Below, piece by piece: positions 1 through 7,242 of a stretch of DNA of 19,299 nt (position 1 is the stretch's first letter; the number at the start of each line of letters is the position of its first letter). Source of the DNA: JANYJJ01 sp038241115 (lineage in GTDB: Bacteria; Pseudomonadota; Gammaproteobacteria; Burkholderiales; Burkholderiaceae_C); the NCBI GenBank assembly GCA_038241115.1, contig JBBRGA010000068.1:1-19299 (forward strand), in the 5' to 3' direction. The notes beneath the pieces were generated by a model. The model did no database searches. It was not told the origin of the DNA and worked only from the letters and a program-made list of their open reading frames with translations. Position numbers and translations under genes: made by a program.

Positions 1-92
1 GCCTCGGCAGTGGCGCGGCCGATGCCGCTGGATGCGCCCACCAGCCACACGGTGCGGTCTTTCCATTCGGTCATGCGGGGGTTCAGAGACAT
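1..92 (-). CDS. Short-chain dehydrogenase/reductase, N-terminal fragment
   Basis: Only the first 30 codons lie in the window; the gene continues past position 1. The translation begins MSLNPRMTEWKDRTVWLVGA and continues into SSGIGRATAEA. This gives the glycine-rich NAD(P)-binding motif GASSGIGR (GxxxGxG) directly after a beta strand, which is the start of the classical SDR Rossmann fold. The ATG at 92 is 14 bp after the stop of the DUF3833 lipoprotein gene, so this is the last visible member of the minus-strand lipid operon. An SDR is a regular member of this cluster in other proteobacteria. The substrate cannot be judged from the fragment. Confidence 0.85.
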   Translation of the reverse strand, partial: MSLNPRMTEWKDRTVWLVGASSGIGRATAE

Positions 93-106
93 GGTTTCAA
101 CCGTTT

Positions 107-664
107 TCAGTTTTTGTAAAAAGACAGCGTCACTTCGCCCAAGCGCACCCCGAACTTGCTCATCACGGCCTTGTTCAACATCACCCGCTCGCTCATCAGG
201 TACATCCAGTCGTCGAACTGCACCTCGTACACGCTGCCGTCCACCGGCAAACGCAGGGTGTAGCTCCACTGCAAGGCGTTGCCCGCCGCTTTGCCGACGG
301 CCGTGCCCAGCACATCGCCTGCGGTGCCGGTGTAGTTGCCGTTCTCGCCGCGCTTGATGCGCCAAATGCGTTGCTCTTTGGTGCCGTCGCTGTAGGTGAA
401 TCGCTCATCCAGCACGCCGTCGTCTCCGACCCAGGTGCAGTTCATGTCCACCGTGAAGCGGCGCGCCACTTTGCCTGCGCGGTCGGTGAAAACGCCGTAG
501 GCCGTGATGTTGCCGTTGAAGTAGGTTTTGAGGTCAAGCACCGGTGTTTGAGCGGCGTAGTCAGCCGGCACCGGAGCCGACGCGCAGCCGCTCAGTGCAG
601 CGGCCGCGATAACGAAAGCGGACACCAGCGTGGCCATGCCATGACGTAAGTTCAACGAGTTCAT
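107..664 (-). CDS. DUF3833 family lipoprotein
   Basis: 185 residues. The N-terminus has a short basic stretch, a hydrophobic segment at about residues 10-23 and a lipobox ALSGC with the lipidated cysteine at Cys27, so it should be an outer- or inner-membrane lipoprotein facing the periplasm. The rest is beta-rich and matches the DUF3833 family as I know it (NGNITAYGVFTDRAGKV near the start of the mature protein; ERVMLNKAVMSKFGVRLGEV near the end). Its biochemical role is unknown. DUF3833 genes recur with Cfa, DUF1365, chalcone-isomerase-like and MFS genes, which suggests a role in modifying or handling membrane lipids. The ATG overlaps the stop of the MFS gene by 4 bp (ATGA), implying translational coupling. 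Confidence 0.88.
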   Translation of the reverse strand: MNSLNLRHGMATLVSAFVIAAAALSGCASAPVPADYAAQTPVLDLKTYFNGNITAYGVFTDRAGKVARRFTVDMNCTWVGDDGVLDERFTYSDGTKEQRIWRIKRGENGNYTGTAGDVLGTAVGKAAGNALQWSYTLRLPVDGSVYEVQFDDWMYLMSERVMLNKAVMSKFGVRLGEVTLSFYKN

Positions 665-1962
665 TCCGTGCTCCTAAAGCGTTGTATCCAGGTGAAGTAA
701 AGCAGCGCAGCCGCCATCAATTTCAAAACACAAGGCAGCACGCAGTAGGCGATGGTCAGTGCTGTCAAGGCTTGCTCGCTGTGGGTGCCAGGTGCGTAAC
801 CGAAGCTCTGCAACAAGGGCAGCGCCAAACCGGCGGCCAAGGCCAAATTCAACTTGGTGGCGAAGTTCCACCAACCGAAGTAAGCCCCTTCCGCATGACC
901 GCTGTGACCGGCGCGTTGTATGACACCGGCCAACAGCGCACTCGGCAAGGTCAGATCGGCGCCCAACGCCACGCCGCTGAGCACGCAGACGGCGGTGAAG
1001 GCCGCCACGTCGCCAGCGCCCAACCACGCTGCAGCGGTGAACACGGCAATGGCCAACAGCATGCTGAACAACCACACGCGAGACAAACCGTAATGCTTCA
1101 CTGCGCGCACCCACAGCGGGATGGACAACGCTCCGGCGGCAAAGTAGCTGGCCAAAAACAGCGGCTCAAACGCGGGCGCTTGGAGGCGGTCGCGAATGAA
1201 AAACAAAACCAAGGTGGCGGGCACAGCGCTGGCGATGCCGTTGATCAGGTACACCACCAGCAGGCTGCGAAAGGCGGGGTTGTGAAACGGCAAACTCATG
1301 GGCAGCGTCTTGGCGTCGGGGTTGGACGCCGATGGTTCCGGCGCGCGTCGCAGCAGCGTCAAACCGAGCAGCAACGCGACGGCGAAAACGACGGTTGTCA
1401 CGCCCAGACCCGCCACCGAAGGCAGCACGCTGGCCACCAACACGCCTGCCAGGGCCAAGCCTTCGCGCCACGCCACAATGCGCGCGCGCTGCGCCTCGTT
1501 GCCGCCCAAGCGTGCACCCCAACTTTGGTGAATGATGGTCATGACGCTGAAGCTGAGGTACGTCACCGCCAAGCCGAAAGCGCACCACACCAGCAGCGCG
1601 GTTTGGCCTTCAACCGCAGGAAAAAACAGCGCGCGAAAGCCGAAAGCTAAAAACACCGCGGCCACCGCTGCAGCCGTCCACGCGCTGCGAATGCTGCGGC
1701 TGAAAAGCCGATCGGCCCAGCGGCCTATCAACGGGTCGGCGACCGCATCGAGCAAGCGCGCCGCCAGCAAAACAGCGCCCAGCAAAGCCAAGGGAATCCC
1801 GTACTGCACCGCGTAATGGTTGGGCAGCACCACGTACAAAGGCAGCGCCACAAAGGCCAGCGGCAAGCCCAGTCCGCCGTAAGCAATGCCCTTCAGCCAA
1901 CCGGTGGTGACCGCCGACTGCGCAGGCACGGCCGCAGGCCGATCGGGACCGGCAGCGGTCAC
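661..1962 (-). CDS. MFS transporter, GPH/MelB-like
   Basis: 433 residues, strongly hydrophobic, with about 12 predicted membrane-spanning segments, starting near residue 30 (GLGLPLAFVALPLYVVLP) and ending near residue 425. The arrangement, including an early DAVADPLIGRWADR loop and the cytoplasmic stretch IIHQSWGARLGGNEAQRARI, is typical of the glycoside-pentoside-hexuronide branch (MFS_2) of the major facilitator superfamily. The substrate is unknown. Members of this branch are conserved beside cfa/DUF1365 genes, so a lipid or lipid-precursor substrate is possible but unproven. The start is a GTG at 1962 overlapping the TGA of the upstream chalcone-isomerase-like gene (GTGA). The 3' end overlaps the lipoprotein gene start. 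It is an inner-membrane protein. Confidence 0.88.
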   Translation of the reverse strand: MTAAGPDRPAAVPAQSAVTTGWLKGIAYGGLGLPLAFVALPLYVVLPNHYAVQYGIPLALLGAVLLAARLLDAVADPLIGRWADRLFSRSIRSAWTAAAVAAVFLAFGFRALFFPAVEGQTALLVWCAFGLAVTYLSFSVMTIIHQSWGARLGGNEAQRARIVAWREGLALAGVLVASVLPSVAGLGVTTVVFAVALLLGLTLLRRAPEPSASNPDAKTLPMSLPFHNPAFRSLLVVYLINGIASAVPATLVLFFIRDRLQAPAFEPLFLASYFAAGALSIPLWVRAVKHYGLSRVWLFSMLLAIAVFTAAAWLGAGDVAAFTAVCVLSGVALGADLTLPSALLAGVIQRAGHSGHAEGAYFGWWNFATKLNLALAAGLALPLLQSFGYAPGTHSEQALTALTIAYCVLPCVLKLMAAALLYFTWIQRFRSTE

Positions 1963-2582
1963 AGCGCGGCGCGCGCGGGTCCCAACAAGGCATCACGCAA
2001 CTTGGGCTCCGAGGTGCGCGGTGACAACCAAATACCAAAGAACAAACGCGTAAATTCAGCGTCGCGCACTTCGCCGCGCAACTTCCCGTTGATGAAGATG
2101 CGTGTGGCCACGCCGGGCAGTTGCACGCCGGTGATGCGGTCGCCTTTGTTCACGTCTGTGAACAAGGTTTTCATTTGCGCCAACCACTCATTGGCTTTGG
2201 CCTCGGTGATTTTGGTGTCGTTCAAGTCAGCGCCGCGCTTCATCTCGTCCAGCGATCGCTCGGCGATCAGCTTGCCGTACAGGCCACGCGCGTACTCGAG
2301 CTCGACCGCCAAGGGTGTGCGAAGAAAATCAGCGGCTTTGAAGCCGTCTTGCACCCACAGCCGCGCGTCGTAGACATGCAGTCCGAAATAAGTCAGCTTG
2401 CCTTGGCCCGCCAACTTGGCGCCGCTCAGCTCGGAGCTGATTTCAGCGCGGACTTCAGCGCGGATTTCAGGCGCCGTGGCTTGCGAGAAAGTCGCATTCA
2501 CGGCGCTGATCAGAACGGCGCTTGCAACGGCCAAGCGCATGCGCCTGAGCCATTGCCGCGGCACATCGGTGTGTTGGCTCAT
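1959..2582 (-). CDS. Chalcone isomerase-like protein, exported
   Basis: 207 residues. A basic start (RQWLRRMR) and hydrophobic core (LAVASAVLISAVNATFS) form a likely signal peptide, so the mature protein is probably periplasmic. The body fits the bacterial chalcone-isomerase-like family (Chalcone_3): KLTYFGLHVYDARLWV, then LELEYARG-like ELEYARGLYG, then a conserved RIFINGKLRGEV-type strand and FFGIWLSP near the C-terminus. Plant relatives without isomerase activity bind fatty acids, which would suit this operon, but the bacterial function is not established. Residues 35-50 contain a short quasi-repeat (EIRAEVRAEISSE) encoded by near-tandem DNA at about 2440-2470. ATG at 2582 overlaps the upstream cfa stop by 4 bp, and its own stop overlaps the MFS start. 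Confidence 0.85.
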   Translation of the reverse strand: MSQHTDVPRQWLRRMRLAVASAVLISAVNATFSQATAPEIRAEVRAEISSELSGAKLAGQGKLTYFGLHVYDARLWVQDGFKAADFLRTPLAVELEYARGLYGKLIAERSLDEMKRGADLNDTKITEAKANEWLAQMKTLFTDVNKGDRITGVQLPGVATRIFINGKLRGEVRDAEFTRLFFGIWLSPRTSEPKLRDALLGPARAAL

Positions 2583-3826
2583 ACGCCCTCGCTTCGTTGC
2601 AGCGTGAACTGCATGACGCTCGTATTGCCGGTGGCGAAGGCCGCCTCACAGTAGGCCAGGTAGAACTCCCATATGCGCATGAAGCGGGTGTCAAAACCGA
2701 GCTTGCGCACCTGCGCGTCTTGGCCCAAGAAACTGTCGCGCCAGCGCTTGAGTGTTTCGGCGTAGTCCAAACCGAAGTCCAGCTCGTTGACCACTTTCAA
2801 ACCCGCCGCCGCCGCCGCCTTGCGGAATTCAGATGGGCTTGGCAACAAGCCGCCGGGGAAGATGTATTGCTGGATGAAGTCGGTGGACTTGACGTAGCGC
2901 TCGAACAAATCGTCACGCAGGGTGATGCTTTGCACGCAGGCTTTGCCGCCCGGTTTGAGTTGGGTTTTCAGGGTCTCGAAAAAGCTGGGCCAGTACTCGC
3001 GGCCCACCGCTTCAAACATCTCGATCGAAGCGACCGCGTCGAAGGGGCCGTCGGCGATGTCGCGGTAGTCCTGATAGCGAAGCTCACCGGGCAAGGCCGA
3101 GTCCACCAAGCGTTTCTGACCCCAAGCCAATTGCTCTTTTGACAGCGTCACGCCGGTGACAGTGGCACCGAATTCACGCGCAGCGCATTCGGCCAAAGCG
3201 CCCCAGCCACAACCGATTTCCAGCACGCGGTCACCAGGCTTTACGCCGCACTCGGCCAGAGAGCGACGCACCTTGGCCCACTGCGCATCTACCATCGGCC
3301 GGGTGATGTCGCCTTCAAACCAGGCGCTGGAGTAGTTCATGGTCGGGTCGAGCCACAAGCAATAGAACTCATTGCCCAGGTCGTAGTGCGCGTGGATGTT
3401 TTTTTGGCTGCCGCTGCGCGAATTGCGATTGAACAAATGCTTGGCGCGGTGCAGCAGCGAGCCCCACCAGCTGCCGTAGATGACGGTCTCCACCTCATCG
3501 CGATTGGCGATGAAGAGCTTGAGCAAGCTGGTCAGGTCAGTGCTGCTCCAGTCGCCTGCGATGAAGCTTTCGGCAAAGCCGATGTCGCCAGATTTCAGGG
3601 CCGCCGAACACACATTCCAGTTGTGCAGATTCAGCACCGCGCGCAGTTCTCCTTCCACCGGGTGACCAAAGCGCGTGGCGCTGCCGTCCGGCATGAAGAC
3701 GTCGAGCGTGCCGTGCTTGAGGTTTTTGAGCAGCCTGAATACCGCTCGCGCCGCGGGCGGTGCTGACTGTGGCAACGCCGTGGCCGAAGCGGAAACTGAA
3801 GAAGCAGGGGAAGATGAAGTGGTCAT
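2579..3826 (-). CDS. cfa: Cyclopropane-fatty-acyl-phospholipid synthase family methyltransferase
   Basis: 415 residues from the ATG at 3826 (MTTSSSP). The frame stays open to a TTG at 3916, but the extra 30 residues look non-coding, so I prefer 3826. The family transfers a methyl group from S-adenosylmethionine to the double bond of an unsaturated acyl chain in membrane phospholipid. Visible landmarks are HYDLGNEFYCLWLDPTMNYS before the fold, the SAM-binding motif VLEIGCGWGALAE, the glutamate of IEMFEAVG, and the tyrosine of LDYAETLKRW near the C-terminus. Compared with E. coli CFA synthase, the cysteine of the bicarbonate site is Ser here (NYSSAW) and the histidine of the LHTIG motif is Gln (VQSIT). 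This looks like the Cfa-like subgroup that travels with DUF1365 and FAD oxidoreductases, whose product need not be a cyclopropane. A 93-bp gap, the largest in the operon, separates it from DUF1365. Confidence 0.88.
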   Translation of the reverse strand: MTTSSSPASSVSASATALPQSAPPAARAVFRLLKNLKHGTLDVFMPDGSATRFGHPVEGELRAVLNLHNWNVCSAALKSGDIGFAESFIAGDWSSTDLTSLLKLFIANRDEVETVIYGSWWGSLLHRAKHLFNRNSRSGSQKNIHAHYDLGNEFYCLWLDPTMNYSSAWFEGDITRPMVDAQWAKVRRSLAECGVKPGDRVLEIGCGWGALAECAAREFGATVTGVTLSKEQLAWGQKRLVDSALPGELRYQDYRDIADGPFDAVASIEMFEAVGREYWPSFFETLKTQLKPGGKACVQSITLRDDLFERYVKSTDFIQQYIFPGGLLPSPSEFRKAAAAAGLKVVNELDFGLDYAETLKRWRDSFLGQDAQVRKLGFDTRFMRIWEFYLAYCEAAFATGNTSVMQFTLQRSEGV

Positions 3827-3890
3827 GTCGTCAACGTGGCGGCAAGGTAGAAATATGAAGTTTTCAGCGGGTCGAAACAGCGGCTGGAAA

Positions 3891-3917
3891 TTCAGAGAAC
3901 AAATTTCAGAGAACAAA
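3891..3917 (-). repeat. Perfect 13-bp tandem direct repeat upstream of cfa
   Basis: The 13-mer TTCAGAGAACAAA occurs at 3891-3903 and again at 3905-3917, separated by one base (14-bp period). On the coding strand it reads TTTGTTCTCTGAA twice. It lies in the only sizeable gap of the operon, between the DUF1365 stop (3920) and the cfa start (3826). It could be a direct-repeat binding site for an activator of an internal promoter, or a recent slippage duplication. No function is shown by sequence alone. Confidence 0.6.
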
Positions 3918-3919
3918 CA

Positions 3920-4753
3920 TCAGCGCGTCAAAAACGCAGCCGGTGGCACAGGTTTGCGAAAGAAGGGCACGCGCTTGAGCCATAAACGCACGGCTTGCCA
4001 ATGAATGCGGACGATCACCATCAGCGTCATCAAAGGCATGCCAAAAAAAGCGCGCCTCGTGCTTTGCGCAGTCAATGCAACCAGCGTGCCCGACACACTG
4101 GTCTGAATCAGCGGACCTGCCTCGTCGTCATGGTCCAAACGCACAACGGTGCGCGCTGCGGTGCCGGTTTTGCCTTCGGTTCGCATGAAACGAAATCTGT
4201 AACTGCCGCTCACGTCGCAAAACGGTGAGACGTGAAAAACCTTGTTGGCGCGCAACTCGCGGCCGTAGGCCAGCTCGGGGCCGCCCAGCAAATAACAGTG
4301 ACGTTCGCCGAAGGTGTTGTTGACTTCGACCACCACCGCCGCGAGCGAGTTGTCAGCCCGGTGGCAATACCAAAAACTCACCGGCTTGAAGGTGTAGCCC
4401 AGCACGCGCGGGTAGCAGTGCAGCCAGACTTCGCCGTCCGCGTCGTTGATGTTTTCTCGCGCCAGCAAGGCATCGATCCAGGCCAAGCTGTCTGGGCCGC
4501 CGTCACCATGGTCGCGGTCAAAGAAACTGATGAGCCCAAAGCGGTTGCGCGCCAACTCGGCCGAAGCTTGCATTCGCAAACTGCGCAGCGGCAGCATCAA
4601 AAAATAAGTGGAATAGGAAAAGCTGTTGCGCGTTGGGCGCAGGCGCGTGTGGCGCACTTGGCCGGAGCCAATCAGTGGTTCGGACAATGGCAGCGGCGCT
4701 GACTTCCGCGGTGACAGCGGCAGTGATAGCGGGAGTGGCGGAGAAAGACTCAC
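3920..4753 (-). CDS. DUF1365 family protein
   Basis: 277 residues. DUF1365 family hallmarks are visible: the GQVRHTRLRPTRNSFSYSTY opening, LISFFDRDHGDGGPDSLAWI in the first third, GYTFKPVSFWYCHRADNSL in the middle, VNNTFGERHCYLL, and KVFHVSPFCDVSGSYRFRF. The family is almost always encoded directly between an FAD-dependent oxidoreductase and a Cfa-type methyltransferase. In alphaproteobacteria genes of this cluster are needed for modified membrane fatty acids and the singlet-oxygen response; the reaction itself is not known to me. The start is GTG at 4753, overlapping the upstream stop (GTGA). The first 25 residues are a Ser/Pro/Leu-rich low-complexity run (SLSPPLPLSLPLSPRK) not typical of the family, so part of it may be dispensable. 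Probably cytoplasmic or membrane-associated. Confidence 0.9.
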   Translation of the reverse strand: MSLSPPLPLSLPLSPRKSAPLPLSEPLIGSGQVRHTRLRPTRNSFSYSTYFLMLPLRSLRMQASAELARNRFGLISFFDRDHGDGGPDSLAWIDALLARENINDADGEVWLHCYPRVLGYTFKPVSFWYCHRADNSLAAVVVEVNNTFGERHCYLLGGPELAYGRELRANKVFHVSPFCDVSGSYRFRFMRTEGKTGTAARTVVRLDHDDEAGPLIQTSVSGTLVALTAQSTRRAFFGMPLMTLMVIVRIHWQAVRLWLKRVPFFRKPVPPAAFLTR

Positions 4754-6138
4754 GCAGCCTCCCGCTGGGGAGCCGCATCACGCATCCACTGCGCCTTCAG
4801 GCCTTTGACGACGGCCAAGCCCGACATCAAACCGTCTTCGTGGAAACCGTATCGTGTCCAGGCACCGCAGAACCAGGTGTTGGCGACACCTTGCAGCGCG
4901 GGGAGGCGTTTTTGCGCTGCGATGGCGGCCATGTCAAATACCGGATGCGCGTAGTGATAAACGCCTTGCACGGTGTCGGGATGGGGCTCGGTCAGGGGAT
5001 TGAGCGAGACGATCACCGGATTGTCGAACGGCAGCGGCTGCAAGCGGTTCAGCAAATAGTGCAGGCACACGCTCGCATGCTCACGCGAGTCGTTTGAAGC
5101 ACGCTCGTAATTCCAAGCCGCCCACGCCAATTTTCGTTTGGGCAGCAGCGCGGTGTCGGTGTGCAACACGGCCCGATTGGGGTGGTAGCGAATGGCGCCC
5201 AACACGTCGCGCTCGGCCGCGGTGGCGTCGCTGAGCAGCGCCAAGGCTTGGTCGCTGTGACAAGCCAGCACGACCTCGTCGAAGTGCTCCGTGCCGTGGT
5301 CGGTGGTGACCCAAGCACCGCCCGAATGGGCCGCGGGGCTGTTTGGATTGCCACCGGCGTCGCGGCGCACACTGCGCACAGGTGTGTTCAGGCGCGCATC
5401 AGGAATGCACTTCAACATTTGCTCAACATAGTGTTTGGCACCACCGGTGACGGTGAACCAGCGCGGCCGATTGGCAATTTGCATGAGGCCGTGGTTGTGG
5501 CAAAACCGGATCATGGTGGCGATCGGAAATTGCAGCATTTGGTCGGTCGGACACGACCAGATGCAACCAATCATCGGCAAGAAGTACCAGTCGCGAAACT
5601 CACGGCTGAAGCGGTGTTGAGCAAGGAAATCTACGATCGGTTGTTGCAAAGCTTCTTCGTTGTTTCGAGTCGCAATGGCGGTGCACACTTTGTTGAAGCG
5701 CAGCATGTCTTTCAACATGCGCCAAAAACCGGGCTTGACCAAGTTGCTGCGTTGGGCAAACACGGTGTTGAGGTCGCAGCCGCTCCATTCCAGTCCTGCG
5801 TCGGGCACTTGCACCGAGAAAGACATTTCGGACGAGGCAGTGGCCACGCCCAACTCACCGAACAAGCGGATCAATTCAGGATAAGTGCGTTCGTTGAAGA
5901 CCAAAAACCCGGTGTCCACACCGTGAGTCACGGTGGACGCTTTGCGGTTGGCGGCGGCGTTTGCTTTGACATTGACCGTCACGTCAACAGTGTGGGTGTG
6001 ACCGCCAAAGTAACTGTCGGCCTCAAACAAACTCACGTGCGCTGAAGACGCCAGCGCGTGCGCCACCGAGAGACCCGAAATCCCTGAGCCGATAACGCCG
6101 ACTCGGCGCATCGGTGGGCGCAGCGCAGGGTGCATCAT
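4750..6138 (-). CDS. FAD/NAD(P)-dependent oxidoreductase, amine-oxidase-like
   Basis: 462 residues. The N-terminus carries the dinucleotide-binding motif VIGSGISGLSVAHAL (GxGxxG) followed by the acidic end of beta-2 (FEAD) and FGGHTHT, which identify a flavoprotein of the amine oxidase/protoporphyrinogen oxidase fold. The C-terminal FAD motif is visible as TWFCGAWTRYGFHEDGLMSG. Close relatives are annotated as NAD(P)-binding or FAD-dependent oxidoreductases next to DUF1365 and cfa, and are thought to act on membrane acyl chains; the exact chemistry is not established. Two adjacent ATGs (6138 and 6135) are possible starts. It is the first gene of the lipid operon, so the 363-bp region upstream should contain the operon promoter. 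Its stop overlaps the DUF1365 GTG start. Confidence 0.9.
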   Translation of the reverse strand: MMHPALRPPMRRVGVIGSGISGLSVAHALASSAHVSLFEADSYFGGHTHTVDVTVNVKANAAANRKASTVTHGVDTGFLVFNERTYPELIRLFGELGVATASSEMSFSVQVPDAGLEWSGCDLNTVFAQRSNLVKPGFWRMLKDMLRFNKVCTAIATRNNEEALQQPIVDFLAQHRFSREFRDWYFLPMIGCIWSCPTDQMLQFPIATMIRFCHNHGLMQIANRPRWFTVTGGAKHYVEQMLKCIPDARLNTPVRSVRRDAGGNPNSPAAHSGGAWVTTDHGTEHFDEVVLACHSDQALALLSDATAAERDVLGAIRYHPNRAVLHTDTALLPKRKLAWAAWNYERASNDSREHASVCLHYLLNRLQPLPFDNPVIVSLNPLTEPHPDTVQGVYHYAHPVFDMAAIAAQKRLPALQGVANTWFCGAWTRYGFHEDGLMSGLAVVKGLKAQWMRDAAPQREAA

Positions 6139-6501
6139 CGAGCACCCCGAGCTGCCGCTCGCGCCCGCGAGCGCGATGAAAACAGCTGCACCGACATCAA
6201 ATACAAAGGTGCTGCGCAGCGCCTTGCGGCGAACAAGGGAGGGAGGGAGGAGTGAAACCGCCGCGAGATTTCAGTCGAACGAGCCGACAAACTGCGCAAC
6301 ACAAAACCGTTGATCTTGCGGAATCCCGATGAGGAGACCCCAGGTGGAACACACACCAGCCGTGCGGCTTGGCTGCCGGACGATGACGAGTGCTCAGTTG
6401 ATGTGATTCGCAGCATGTCGCTTGAGTTCCGCAGACGTTGAAGCCGTGTCAGCTTTGATACGCGTTCGAGACTATAGCGTATGAATTGTGACTGAAGAGT
6501 T
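6139..6501 (-). promoter_or_regulatory. 363-bp leader/promoter region of the lipid operon
   Basis: No convincing gene lies here. The region separates the glutathione peroxidase stop from the first operon gene and must hold the operon promoter unless transcription enters from the peroxidase gene. Visible elements are a perfect GC hairpin at 6156-6173 (CGCTCGCG, 2-nt gap, CGCGAGCG) 18 bases before the start codon; a GGGA-type run at 6237-6250 (C/T-rich in the transcript); a GGGGTG purine tract at 6143-6148 that can serve as ribosome binding site; and a possible -10 TATAGT (coding strand) near 6473-6478 without a good -35. I found no clear CarH/LitR or sigma-E site. Confidence 0.5.
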
Positions 6502-7152
6502 TTATTTCGCGTCCAACAGCTGTTCCAGTTGCCTTGTGAAAGCCGCAGAGCTTGGCTCCACCTCGCTGGCAAAGCTAAGGACCGTTCGACCGTCACGAGC
6601 GATCACGAATTTATGAAAGTTCCATTTCGGCGACGTCCCGGTCAGTTGCTTCAGGTCGGCGTAAAGCGGGCTCAGCGCAGCGCCTGCTGATGCCGACACA
6701 TTGGTTTTGGTGAACATCGGAAACTTGACGCCAAAAGTGTTCTCGCAAAAAGCCGCAATGTCTTTGTTGCTGCCGGGCTCTTGTGCGCCGAAGTCGTTTG
6801 ACGGAAATCCCAACACCACCAAACCGCGATCTCGATAACGCTTGTGCAGCGCTTCCAAACCTTTGTATTGAGTGGTGTAGCCGCAGAAACTGGCCGTATT
6901 CACCACCACCAGCACTTTGCCGGCGTATTGACACAGGCTCTGAGGCTTTTCATCTTGCAGACGGGCGACATCCCGTTTCAGCAGTGCCGGACAGTTCGCG
7001 TCCGACTTTGGCGCAGCCGCGCCGGTTGGCGTCGGCACAGCGGGCGGGCCCGGTGATGCAGCCCGAGCAGACACGCTGAAAAGCGAGATGGCCATCACGA
7101 GCACGGTGGTGCAGATGGCACTTTTCCCACATGAATTGGATTTACTGTCCAT
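6502..7152 (-). CDS. Glutathione peroxidase family protein, exported
   Basis: 216 residues with an N-terminal signal peptide (hydrophobic TTVLVMAISLFSVSARA, likely cleaved near residue 31), so the mature enzyme should be periplasmic. It is a cysteine-type glutathione peroxidase: catalytic Cys90 in NTASFCGYTTQYKGLE, Gln124 in FPSNDFGAQEPG, and Trp177-Asn178 in KWNFHKF complete the Cys-Gln-Trp-Asn tetrad. Cys136 in FCENTFGV is at the usual resolving position, implying a thioredoxin-like reductant rather than glutathione. Two further cysteines before the domain (Cys54, Cys74) are typical of this exported subgroup. It removes hydrogen peroxide or lipid hydroperoxides. It is divergent from the photoreceptor gene with only 90 bp between their start codons, and upstream of the lipid operon on the same strand. 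Confidence 0.93.
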   Translation of the reverse strand: MDSKSNSCGKSAICTTVLVMAISLFSVSARAASPGPPAVPTPTGAAAPKSDANCPALLKRDVARLQDEKPQSLCQYAGKVLVVVNTASFCGYTTQYKGLEALHKRYRDRGLVVLGFPSNDFGAQEPGSNKDIAAFCENTFGVKFPMFTKTNVSASAGAALSPLYADLKQLTGTSPKWNFHKFVIARDGRTVLSFASEVEPSSAAFTRQLEQLLDAK

Positions 7153-7242
7153 ACTCTGTCCTAGTCAATGCAAATTCAGACCGAATCTTGCCTGCGCACC
7201 CATGAAATATCAAATGTTCCGCAACACCGGGCATTACTGCCA
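7153..7242. promoter_or_regulatory. Divergent promoter region between peroxidase and B12 photoreceptor genes
   Basis: This 90-bp spacer must carry both divergent promoters. A regulator of the MerR/LitR type commonly controls itself and its divergent neighbour, so an operator is expected here. By eye I see only weak candidates: for the plus strand a TTGCCT near 7189 followed by TATCAAAT-like sequence near 7208, and a short imperfect palindrome AATTC-AGACC-GAATC at about 7173-7187. None is convincing alone. Confidence 0.35.

Noticed and set aside
682..1650. Long plus-strand frame (322 codons) opposite the MFS gene
   Set aside because: Antisense shadow of a clear membrane protein; Gln/Gly/His/Arg-rich composition typical of high-GC antisense frames.
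5161..6045. Plus-strand frame of 294 codons opposite the FAD oxidoreductase
   Set aside because: Antisense to a well supported flavoprotein, with no recognisable domain.
6135..6596. Minus-strand open frame of 153 codons before the FAD gene, ending in an ATGATG overlap
   Set aside because: It overlaps the 3' end of the peroxidase gene, has Ser/Arg-heavy shadow-like composition and resembles no family. I treat the region as leader.
6139..7242. Sigma-E type or LitR palindromic operator shared by the peroxidase, regulator and lipid operon promoters
   Set aside because: I scanned the upstream regions by eye and found no repeated motif strong enough to claim; motif discovery across orthologous promoters would be needed.
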